DNA of 64,000 nucleotides from Sphaerolaimus hirsutus (Eukaryota > Nematoda > Chromadorea > Monhysterida > Sphaerolaimidae), in NCBI GenBank assembly GCA_964036195.1, contig OZ038460.1, positions 11,783,504 through 11,847,503 of the forward strand. Reading direction: 5' to 3'. A program made the position numbers and the translations under genes. Below the pieces are notes generated by a model that worked only from the letters and a program-made list of their open reading frames with translations, was not told where the DNA came from and made no database searches. Positions 45,493 to 56,472 of the stretch are shown one piece after another. The first letter of the stretch is position 1; each line of letters starts with the position of its first letter.

Positions 45493-48174
45493 TCAAACAC
45501 CCATCACTGCAGTTTTGACAATCTTCGCATTCTCCTGGAAAACCTCGCTCCAATCAGTGGCCGCTATTTTGGGTACAGCAGCAATAATGATTCGTAGTGC
45601 CTTTTGGCGATTCTTTTCCAGCGATTCCAGAACTGCGAATGCACATTGCATGACTGATAGTGATTGAACGGACTAATTTTTACCGTGTATCTTCGAATAC
45701 TCCCCCCTTGAAAAACTCCCCCATCTCGAATAAGTCCCCTCAGTGTGATGAACTCCCCCTCGAATACCCCCTTTGCTAGGGTGAAAATATTTCACAACAT
45801 TTCACATTTACAAAAAAAGTTTTATCTGTAAAATATGTAAATAAATATATCCAGCTATCTTATATAGCTAATATATATCTTCCAGCTAGAGTTCACTAAC
45901 ATTGATTTCACATTTGACGGAAAATTCTGAAGGAAAAATACGTAACCCCCCTCGAATAACTACCCCTCAAAAACTTCTGACGAAAAAATAACGACCCGGG
46001 GGACTTATTCGAGGATATACGGTTGACATATTTTACGAAAAGAACACTTTACATGCGTCCGTTTCATGTCTCAGTGTAACACTTTACAGAACATCCCCTT
46101 TGTCGATTGACAGGGCACTCTGCACTGGCCCAGGCAATACAAAGCGAACGGAATGGTAGCACGACCCCAACCGACCCATCTGCACAGTGACGGGCGCGTG
46201 TCTGTCGTGCCACGAGTCGTAGTCGGTGGGCAAGGCGAGCGCGGCGTAGCACAGCCCCGCCTCCTTGGCCAGGCACACCTCGGGCACGGTGGTCATGTTG
46301 ACCACGGTGCCGCCCCAAGACTTGTACAGAAAACTCTCCGCGCGCGACGAGAACTTGGGCCCTTCGATACACACCGTCGTGCCGCTGGGGTGGCATTCTA
46401 TGCCTGTATTGCCAGGCGGAAAAATTATATCTATTTTACTTGCACGGGGAAGAATGTTTGTGGCACTGACAACGGTGTTCAAACGGGGCTGCGGTTCCGG
46501 TACTGAGACACGGACTAGTTTTAATTGCATGGGTTCGGAATCAGGACAAATATTGCATTCGCAAAACTCGTAGTAACAAAAAGGTTATAAAACAATACCA
46601 AGTAAAAAGAAAAGTGACCGCAAATGTGAGAAAGTCCCTACTTACGATACCTAACTTTCTAAATTTCATAACAACATTTCGATCACTTTCCTTGTCAAAG
46701 GTGTGTCCGTGTCGAGTCGCAAAATTAGCTTGCGGGAAATAGGTTCAGAGACTGCAAAGTTCCAACACTTAGAACCCACCGACAAACCTAAAAAGCTAGC
46801 GGTTTCGATCAGCAACTTTCTGGTGCGTTCACAAAACGGCTCGTGCATAGGAATATGGCACACCCCTTCCGGCCCCCCGGGGGTTGCGTCATAAAATGTG
46901 TTTTTCCTTGCGTATGTTCGATCAATGTACTGGTCCAGAAAGACAACCTCACCAGGATGAATCGGTTCCTGACTTTCAAGACAGAATTTATGATAATAAG
47001 ACAAGTCTAAAGCGATGCACCGCACAATGGAATCTACTAGGAAAATTAACTATGAGTGAAATGATTGCCTTGTGACGGATAAAATACGCAACTTTTGGTA
47101 CATTGGTCGGATTGGGTATGGTAAAGTGCGCATACATGTGAAATTCGTACGAAACATGACAGTTTTTGTGGATGCTGCTTACACGCCAACAATAAAACAA
47201 CGCCCGAGTACTGACCTAAAATTCGCAGTGTGCGGTGAGTCAATAAGGGAGGTGTACGGCAGAGGTTCGGGTTGTTTTGGCAGGCGACATGACGGCCCCA
47301 GTTGTTCCTGACCGGAGACTGAAGAAGTTTTCTCCGGTCAAGAAAACCTGGGCTGACAGTCGCACTGCAAAAGATTGTGCTCGGTTTTCGAACACAGGGC
47401 ACGTCTCATGCCACTGAGCCAACTGAACACTTAACATTGATGCTGTTAAGTGTCGATAAATTGATCTCTTTTTTCACCCGGTCACTGAATTCAGCGAGAT
47501 TACCCCACCAACGGCATTATGACAATGTACGTTGCCCTGTGCATGGCATTTGACAATGTACGTTGCCCCGCCAACGGCATTACACAATGTGCATTGCCCT
47601 TTTAATCTCTTTCAACAAATCCCAACGTGACTGTACCCAAAAAAAAAATCTGGGGTTAGCTACGTGACACTGGTAAACACAAGTTTGCACCCCCAATTGC
47701 GAAATATTTGTTTCATTATTTTTGGCGACTGCCCAAATCCAAAAAGAAATAATTGGCAGCCGGCTGTTTTGGGAAAAGATATTTCGAATCTCTGCCATAT
47801 CAACCCCAGTCAATAATTAGAGAAACAAATGTCATACTTGTAATGAACCGCAGCAGGTAGTCGCCAGTACGTGGGTGCAACCAGCTTCCTTCAACGCCCA
47901 AATGTTCGCCCTGCAAAAAAATCACTACACCGACGCGGAATTCACCGCGGAACATCGTTCAAATAGCAAACCTATAATTCACACTGGACGGGCCAATCTT
48001 GTGTCCGCGCCCATGTCTCGACAGCAACACGCAATCCACTCCGCTAATTTTTCCGCACAAAAGCGCATCGGATGGAGTTCCGTACGGCGTGTCCACGAAC
48101 GAGGCCTGCGGCTGCTGGAAAATTTCTGGGTCCTCCAACCCGGAGCCGCCCAAAATTCCGATTTTGACAGTCAT
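45493..48174 (-). CDS. MTAP: S-methyl-5'-thioadenosine phosphorylase, complete
   Basis: Cytosolic methionine-salvage enzyme: cleaves methylthioadenosine with phosphate to adenine and methylthioribose-1-phosphate. Exons: 48174-47972, 47910-47838, 46968-46776, 46403-46176, 45632-45493; 837 nt, 278 aa, against 283 in human. Blocks in order: [18 protein letters not shown] (phosphate loop GGSG), [107 protein letters not shown] and PTDYDSW with the two Asp residues that hold the purine. The C-terminal helix ends TAVMGV. The 46776 boundary could shift by 4 nt between two adjacent GT donors; the chosen donor keeps frame. The fold is the PNP family, but PTDYDxW and the SRHGRxH motif identify MTAP and not PNP. 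Confidence 0.96.
45681..46024. mobile_element. MITE of the TACCGTAT family, MTAP last intron
   Basis: Left TACCGTGTATCTTCGAATAC, right TTATTCGAGGATATACGGT. 344 bp, non-coding. A subfamily with CGAATA in place of CGAAATA; relatives at 60561-60867 and 62190-62502. Confidence 0.75.
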
Positions 48175-49267
48175 TTTCGTTACCTTGGCGCAGTTCCAAT
48201 ATAGTTTTTCATTTTTGTCTAATAGATAGTATCTGGATATTGGTTGAAGAAAACAAAAAGATTATGTTAATCAAAATTTCGCTGATAACATCAATAAATT
48301 TCTTACTGACGTGCTGACCCCAGAAACGCATGCCGTGAAAAAAAAGTTAGATTGAGACGACCGTTGCAATATACTTTAATTCATCACATGTAACGTTGTC
48401 TTGCCTTAATGCTTGGACGTGTATCCAATTATTCATTTTGCGATTTCGAAATTGAGCTTTAATTTTTTCGATAAAATTTATTTATTAGAGAGATAGTTCG
48501 ACAAAACTTTATCACAAACAGGAGTACATTATGGGCTGTTATAGTTTGTCCTAATAAATAATATAATAAATTTAATCACATAAAAAGCAACAATGCAACG
48601 AATTTTGACATGCCCTGATGTGGCGCTTTTTTCAACATTTTTGTTCACACATGGTTTTGTAAAAAGTACAAGATCAATGGAAAATCACTAGCCAGACTCA
48701 AACTCTCATGAGAAAGTTTTGCGACAAACGCCAATCGCGACTTGGCGCTATTCCACCACTAGCCATTTTTAATGGAATATATTCCGTGCTGTATCTGCCG
48801 GTGCATTTTCCATCCCTAGTTATAAATCAGATGCACATGTATATATATTCTGTTGCTTTCAATGGGTGTAATGAATCCAAAAATATATCCGTAGGCTCTC
48901 CAAAGGAAATCCCTCTTCAACAGAAGGCAGGGACAGTTCGCTTAAAAACGGCTGGTCTTGAAAGATAGAATGGGCAATCTTCATTTCATGACGTCCGCTG
49001 CACGGCTACAGGGACGAGTTATGGGGAAAATGGCGCCATAGTGATAGTGCCATGATCCAATGGCGCCAGCGGGGAAAATTATTTTGTCCTTGATCGCGCG
49101 GTAATTTGCGAATGATAGTATTCGAATCAATTGAAAAATTGAAGTAATTATTTAGACATTTTTCACAAACAATTCTTGTTTCCCATCGCAGAGCTACACG
49201 ACACCCGTCACTGCCCGATGTTCGACTGTATTATAAATATTTCATGACTCCTTGAAAAATGTGGTAA
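48175..49267. other. MTAP upstream region, no gene seen
   Basis: AT-rich, no recognisable coding. It must contain the MTAP promoter; no motif is convincing enough to place. Confidence 0.4.
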
Positions 49268-49663
49268 ACCGTATTTCCTCGAAATAGCCCCCCCCCTCAA
49301 AATTGGCGCTATGAATTTATAGCCCCCCCCCCCTCGAAATACCGCCATATTGAGTGTAAAGGGAACGTACACGACAAAGGCTACTGTTTGTGATCCGGGA
49401 AATGCCAAACACACGTTAAAAACACCACGTTTCTTACCATCTACATAAAATACTTATGTACGTCTATAGACTCTTATACATGGTGCTTTTTGATGCATTT
49501 TTTGACGTCTGCGTACGTTAAAAACAACAAATTAGTACTGGAAGTTGAAAACATTTCTGGCGAAATAATAAGCCCCCCTCGAAACACCCCCTCGTTTACA
49601 CCCCCCTCAAAATTCTCACTCTGAAACAATCACCCCCGGGGGGCATTTCGAGAAAATACGGTA
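49268..49663. mobile_element. MITE, TACCGTATTTCCTCGAAATA family
   Basis: ACCGTATTTCCTCGAAATAG to GCATTTCGAGAAAATACGGT, interior CAAACACACGTTAAAAACAC like the copy at 24094-24722. Confidence 0.8.
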
Positions 49664-50226
49664 ATTGGTCTCCAATTTGGAACAATGTAGAAAAAGTATC
49701 TCTCTATGCCAAGTTGCCAAATCGCGTCAACGATCAAACGTTCCATGGTGCTTTTTGTCGGACTCTATCGTCATACCGTCTTTCGATCACTATGCAGCGG
49801 CAACATATAGCCTGCAGTCGCGCTGGTAGCATTTCGCCCATCAGCTTCTCATGTAAGCATGCGTTTCGTGTCGCCGCTGCGAGCCGGCTCCGATGTAATA
49901 TGCAAGCATTCCGGCCGCGCGGCCGCCCAAAATCGCCCACTGCGAGGCAGTGATGCTTGGCTGGCCCATGGTAGATTTTGGCACTGCAAATCCATGCGCA
50001 CCAGTGCCACTCGAGACTTTCATTTCTCGTTGACAGCCAAGTGTCTAGTTTTCGGCCGCCATTCCGTTCGTTTCAAACGTCGAGTGGCCAAAACAGGGGC
50101 AAGATGCAGCGATTTTTCCGTGAAATATAACTTGTGCTTCCGTTTTACTGCCGCGCGGCATGTGCCGCTAGTTTTTGGACGTGACTTTTGTTGGGCCTGC
50201 TGAATTTGTTCCCTTTTCAATTATGC
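49664..50226. other. GC-richer block with uninterpretable ORFs
   Basis: Both strands have open frames of 60-114 codons across 49734-50220. The minus frame includes a hydrophobic stretch (WAILGGRAAGMLAYYIGAG) that could be a membrane helix. Neither frame shows a known domain or clear splice context. It could be a small gene, an untranslated exon or a CpG-rich promoter. Confidence 0.3.
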
Positions 50227-50229
50227 TTA

Positions 50230-50436
50230 GGGCTCACACACACACTAGTTGACATTGCAAGTAAATGTGAACTAAATAACACAAAAAATCTTTACCTAAA
50301 GCATCACGCTTTATGGGAAAATTAAGTGTCACGATATAAAATAAACTATGCTCTGCCACATAGGAGTTGAAATCACATAGGTAATTGACCACAATTCAGT
50401 TGACACTAATTTTGATGTCAACTAGTGTGTGGGCCC
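50230..50436. mobile_element. PIF/Harbinger MITE with TTA duplication
   Basis: GGGCTCACACACACACTAGT to ACTAGTGTGTGGGCCC, flanked by TTA at 50227-50229 and 50437-50439, the canonical Harbinger target. Inner TGATGTCAACT motif as in 6892-7161. Confidence 0.85.
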
Positions 50437-50439
50437 TTA

Positions 50440-52546
50440 AATTAATAACTCTGATATAGACAAATGCTATACATGTTGCTTTTTGCATCGATTGTGCTTG
50501 AAGTTCATTTTTCTAGTGCAGAGATTCATGCAAAAACACTGTGCACAGGATTTTGTGACAAGCTTCGATTTCAGTTGCTGGCTAAAGTATTTTAATTTGA
50601 TATTTCTGTTTTACTTTTTATTCATCAATTTAATTTGGCGATTCTTGTGCGTCTAAGAAGCTTTAAAACCTGGGAGGATTTAGTTGTAATCTCGATGTTA
50701 CTGAAAGAAAACTCATGAGTCATGAGTAAAATACTTTTTCCTGGAAAATGTAAAAGTGAGTATTTTTTGAGGAATTTTACTCCAATAAACACCCAAAATC
50801 ACCACTTTTCATATTTTTTGGCCATTGCCCACTTTCAGTTTTCTGCCTACATATAAATAGGATTTTAGATCGAGAATAAGTAGGATATTTACCCTGTACT
50901 GAGTATACGTATTTATCGAGTATAAGTACCTAAATAGGTACGTTTTAACAACTATGGTAAAGTCAACTGGGTATATTCATTAGGTTGATTTGGTTGTCTT
51001 ATTGTTTCTTATGACATTTATGTCCGAGCTCAAAAAACGGCTGTGTGGAGTGGAAATCATGCGGCGTCATTTTTAACAGCTTTTCAAACAGTTTTGCTAA
51101 TCTTATGTTGCTGATCTATGCAACAATAGAGTAACATTCAAAATATACCATGTTTGTGAGCGAACTACGGCAGAACTCTGTAGGTAGATTGAGAGCCAGG
51201 CGCTCACGAAAATGCGTTAAGCGGCTGAAAGTTTATGCTCTTTAAACATTGCATAGGCACTAATACTCGTACTAAAATAAAATGCGTGCGCAGGTAAGTA
51301 CAGCTGACGAATGAGACTTGAGTGAGTTGAGTTCTGCGATAAAATTTGATGTGAGTAACATGGGAGTTTACAAGTTGGCATTGTAAGCCTCGAATAAATC
51401 TGCATTCACCGCTATTATTAGCACGACCAACCTCCGGCTAGAAACCTGATTGTGAAACAGTGTAGTACGCATGTTTCCTTTCTTATTTCCATGAGCCTGA
51501 AGTAATTAAGCTGTGGGTAACTCGGCGCCAGGTTTTCCCACAAAGCATTTTTAGACATTTTACTGCGTTTTCCAGCCGGTAGGTTGAAAGTTAACCCAGT
51601 TGAAAGTACCCAAAGTACCCAGTTGAAAGTCGCAGCAGCCAATGATGTCCAAGTTCTTCTTTGAGAATACTTTTCAGGTTTTCAAAACAGTTTGTGATAT
51701 TAGTTTCTACATTGTGTTTCCATTGCTTAAAATTGATTTTTCGATGCGCAGCAGATCTGGTTAAAGAAAAACACAGAAACAGTGTTTGTGTATTTATGGT
51801 TTCCCTTTACTGAAATACTCCTTCGATCCTTCACTTTCTTGGAATTAGGAGATTAACGAGACGAAAACACAGAAACACCACAAATTTCTGTGTTTCGAAA
51901 GCGCATGCTTGGCATGGTTGGCAACGGCACGAGCGACAGTGCAGCCGTCAGCTGTAAATACCTAGTCGCGGCACAAAGTCCGTGAATAGGGCAGAGTTGA
52001 TCAAAGTACTGAACTTTTTTGAAAGTAAACGAAAACTTTAAGTATTTATTTTTACTCACAGGGGAGTACAGAAAATGTTAAGAATTTATTTTTTATTTTT
52101 ACTCGTGAGTAAACGTGAGTAAATTACTTTTGTCCCAGGAAAACGTAAAAGTGGATATTTTTGAGAAATTTTGCACCAATTTTCTCTGAAAATCTCTTAG
52201 TTTTGAACTTTTTAACCATCACTAGTTAATGTGTTTTTGCGTATTTTGATGCTTTTTTGGGTATTATGTCCCTATTTTTAGCTTTTCTATCCCTTTGTTT
52301 CCTTTATGCTTTGAAAAGCCTATAAAAAGCCTGTTTGAAATACGTTTTCTGTACTCGCGTACTTTCAAAAAGTACGCGAGTAAGTGAGTACTGGTATTTT
52401 TTCGGAAGGAAACGTAAATGTATTTACGCAGTACTCTAGTATCCGTATTTATCGAGTAAACGTAAATACGTTTTAACAACTATTGAATAGGGCGCGAGCA
52501 CCGCGGCGACAATGCCAGCTAGTTGGCTAGCAGCTAGGCCCCTTGT
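50440..52546. other. AT-rich spacer, no gene seen
   Basis: Short frames only. Repeated ACTCATGAGT, GTACTCGCGTACTTTC and AAACGTAAATAC motifs suggest decayed repeats around 50720-50950 and 52020-52480. Confidence 0.4.
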
Positions 52547-52554
52547 CTCGTCTC

Positions 52555-54037
52555 TAGTGATGTTAAAGGCACCGGGAAAAATGGCACCGCACCGCACCGG
52601 CACCGAAGGGCACCGGCGGGTTGCCGGTGCTAGCACCGAAAGGCACCGCACCGGGCTGGAATTTCCGAAGTAAATATCGGACAGTAACTCAGTGGCCACA
52701 CCTTCGGAAGTGCAGATTTCCATGAATTTGCAACCGATTTTGATGGTTGAGCACTTAAAATGATCAGAATGATGTGGCGATCACTATTATGAAGCAATTA
52801 CAATGATTACAAATGAACGATAAAATATTTAATTCACTAGAAAGCCCATAGTCACTATGGTCTACTGATCAGGAGTCGTTGCTGTACCAACTATTCAACA
52901 ACAACGTTGATTCAACAAAATTTTAGATTCACTTGTCAGATCACATATCGGGTATAATGGATTTCACAGTAGGTATATTTATTCAATGGGATGTTTACAA
53001 AATAGGCAAAAAAACGGTTGGGTAAATATATCGCCGTTTTTTAAATATGAATAAGCACATACACTCTCGGAAATATGTCTTTATCCTCCTGATAAGGAAC
53101 AAAAAAATTCAATGTCTCCCCTGCTAATGTGCGACCTGTGTCGGGATGTACATGGGATGAATTCTTGTAGAGTAAGGTGCCTTTATGCCACATGTCGATT
53201 TTTAGGTTTCTGGGTGCTTTGCTGCTCGTTTGGCAGCGATCCAAAGTCAAATTTCCGGTTGAAAAAGTCTTTATCCCTTACACTGAAACATTAAAACAAA
53301 GACGAAAACATGGTGAAACAATGAAAAAGACTGTGATGCGATGTACAAAAAAGATGCACTGCTCAAATATTTATCACTTTGCCAATTTGTATTCAAAATG
53401 GTATACGCAGTGGACTTGATACTCTGCACTCACATTGATTTCGCATCATGTTCAAAATCCTCTGCTGTCGGTTGGCAGACAAATATCGACCCCGCATTGT
53501 TCATATTTTTGAATTTATCAACAAAACGAAATGTTGGCACCGTGCCAGCTCACGACTGCGCGCATTAAGCAGAATGTAAAAAAGCAAGAAAAAATCGCGG
53601 AAGGCACTGCTTTCAGGGTTAACGATATATTGACTATATACACACTAGGGGGGCCATACTTCTAGTGTGGGTGGTTGACATAATTACCCTCCCTATGTTT
53701 GAGCTTCACCCCTCAGTGACCCATATTAAATGTTTGGTTCACTATTGAACCAACAAAATCAAAGGGATAAAGACATTTTTCCAGGAGTGTACTATGGACA
53801 ACATTGCACAGCACATGAAGCCTTGGCTGGTGCCTTTTACTTAAGTGCTGGTGCTAGCACCTTTGGCACCGGCAAAAAAGTGGCACCGCACCGCACCGGC
53901 ACCGGTGCTATTCTGAAAAAAATGGCACCGGCACCGGCATGGCACCCCTGAAGATTGCAATGATTACCAGCACCGGTGCTGGTGCCCTTCGGTGCCCAGC
54001 ACCGGGGCACAGGTGCCCCGGTGCCTTTACATCACTA
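52555..54037. mobile_element. hAT-type element with GGCACC-rich ends, 8-bp duplication, and nested Tc1-like element
   Basis: TAGTGATGTTAAAGGCACC at the left and GGTGCCTTTACATCACTA at the right, flanked by CTCGTCTC (52547-52554 and 54038-54045). Subterminal tracts repeat GGCACC/CACCGG. A Tc1/mariner-type insertion (53062-53789) occupies the middle. Confidence 0.88.
53062..53789. mobile_element. Tc1/mariner-type non-autonomous element
   Basis: CACTCTCGGAAATATGTCTT at the left and AAGACATTTTTCCAGGAGTG at the right form a 25-bp inverted repeat flanked by TA (53060-53061 and 53790-53791), as expected for Tc1/mariner. 728 bp; the frames inside show no transposase motif. Confidence 0.75.
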
Positions 54038-54765
54038 CTCGTCTCTAATCCATTTCTTCCGCCGCGCCGAGAGATGGCGCGGCGACAAAGAAAGCCAACT
54101 TACATATCGGCGGGCGAGAGAATGCGCGCATGCGACACAATCGCTACGCTACTGCCGCTCCAAATGTGTACACTAAAAAAAGCTTGAGCCGTGTTTGCGA
54201 GAGCTTCCCGCGGATATTGTACAATTTAGGTACACAAAGTGGATTTTCATCAAAGTTGTTAAAAACGTGTTTCCTTTTATCTGAATAAATACCTATCCCT
54301 GGATACCGAACGCGTAAATTAAATACGCTTTCTTTTCCAACTAAATACACCTGTAAATATTTCTACTCAGTATTGCAGATACTTTCTGAAAGATATAGTG
54401 TACACGTACAGAAAGCGTATAAGTAATGTAAAGTTACAGTGGGTCTTTAAGGTACGATTACAGCTCAAAGTGCTTTTCGCTGGTGTCTGAAATACATGGA
54501 AATTTGAAAATTTAGTTTCCTTAACGTTTTGGGTTTTACGTTTTACTTTTTAGGGGGAAGTAGTTTTAAATTTTATTGCTGAGAAATGCGCTCTGGGTGA
54601 GTTGTGTTTCTATAATTTTTATTTCCCAATTAAAATCTGTCCTTGTGGTTTCTGTACTCGGGCAGTGAGTAAATTCAAAATACTTTACGATCACGTGTAC
54701 TTTTGAAAAACGTTTATGCTCATAACAGCTCTGGTTTACATGTAAATATTTGTATGCACGTACAT

Positions 54766-55298
54766 TAGTGATGGAATGGCGCCATTTGACGGCGCTAAAA
54801 AGCGCTGCGCCATTTTTCTTGCCCTAAAATGGCGCGAAAAGTGGCGACAGCAGAGTGTCAAGGTGTCAGTGCTGCTCAAATGGAAAAAATAAGCGCACCC
54901 GAAAAATGAACGAACTGGTGCGAGTACAAGCGTCTGACGGATCAGAAGCTGAGAATGCTGAACCGTTGAACTTGCAAACTTCAATGGATTCAAATCGTCC
55001 CTTTTCCGTTTCCATCGATTTCAAGAAATCGAAATCTATTTGTAGTTAATGCATTGTTTTGTTGAATAACAATCTGAATTTAATTTTGAATTGAATGTCA
55101 TGTGTGACATGCAAAAAACACAGCTGCTAGTTCAGTTTTTGTTGACTACATACTGGAGAACGTGAATATAAAGAAGTGAATGTGTGCACTACACTGCTAG
55201 AGAAACATTTTTAGCACACGCAGGTTATTTGTTAACACTTAATTATCCTGGCGCCATTGATGCCTGGTGCCCTTTTTTCCTGCGCTTTTCCATCACTA
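54766..55298. mobile_element. hAT-like element, TAGTGATGGAA termini
   Basis: TAGTGATGGAATGGCGCC to GCGCTTTTCCATCACTA, the same termini as 19210-21064. No matching 8-bp duplication, so one edge may be rearranged. A further GGCGCC-rich fragment with one TAGTGATG end lies at 55539-55700. Confidence 0.6.
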
Positions 55299-56472
55299 AT
55301 TCCATCACATACACATTTTGCTTCTTACACAGCTTCCCTAACACTAACTTTCCTCAACGCTGCTACTTATATTTATTAGTTTATATGTATAAATACCTAC
55401 AATAGGTACAGTGGCGTGAGACCATTGTGATAATGATGAATATTTTACTCATTTCTTCTAGAATGTATTTATCCATCGTGTGGCTGGAAAAAAAATAAAC
55501 TGCTTGCACCAAAGTCTGGCAGTTATTGTGTCATTTATAGTGATGTAGAAGCGCCATGGCGCTGGCGCTTGGCTTTTGCCGCTTGGCGCCATTTGGCTAT
55601 AGCACTATTGGCCCTTCGCGCCATGCCCAAGAAAAGCGCCATGGAGCTTTTGGCGGTTGGCGCTAATTTTTGATGGCGCCAGGAACAAAAGCGTGGCGGC
55701 ATTTATCGCTTTGTAGTAATCACCTGGCCACACATTTACATTTTAATCACCTATTTACCTAGGTCAAACACAACGTCAAAGTGACTTGTTGACAGGTGCA
55801 AGAAAGTTGCTCAGTGTCAGTGTCACTCACAGTTACATAAATAGCATCCACTAGGTAGTGCAGTAGAATGTGCTTTAAGCCAGTGCGAAGTGATATTGGG
55901 GACTAGGCATGTGAATCCATTGTCTATTTAATGCGATTTTTTTGTTGAAACTTAATACGAGGTTTTCAGACTGGAAAGTAGTGCAGATTTTTTGGATGCT
56001 TCTATAAATAAATATACATGTTCAAGTATAGGTGCTTCCAGTTCAAATCAATTCCCCAGTCCTGCATGTGAAAAGAAACATTATATAAAATACCTAGGTA
56101 TACATTTAAGCAATTGTTCACTGTAATTGTATCTGTCTGAGAATAAGATTTTGTTGATCTTGATCAGGTGTACATTGTGATTTTTGTGTTTTTCCGAGTT
56201 TTTCTGTTGTTTGATTTGAATAAGAGACAGGGTTAATGTTAATCGGGTGGCAATCCTTGTCCCAGTAAAGTTCATGTAACAAGTAAACAGTAAACTAAAA
56301 TGTCATGCCTGGTAAAAAAATTCAATTTGACATTCTACATGACTGTTTACATTTTTCAGCACATCTCACAGGGTCTTTGAGCCCGTATGCGTACCCATAT
56401 CCGTATGCTTGCCTGCTTCCAAAAAGAAAATCCCACGCAGCAAAATCTATACTATCTAGACCCAAAACGGTC

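Noticed and set aside
48708-48968. 86-codon plus-strand frame
   Set aside because: No domain, no splice context; overlaps GGCGC/CCACTAG transposon debris.
53730-54187. Ala/Pro/Thr-rich frames over GGCACC repeats
   Set aside because: Low-complexity subterminal repeats of the hAT-type element 52555-54037.
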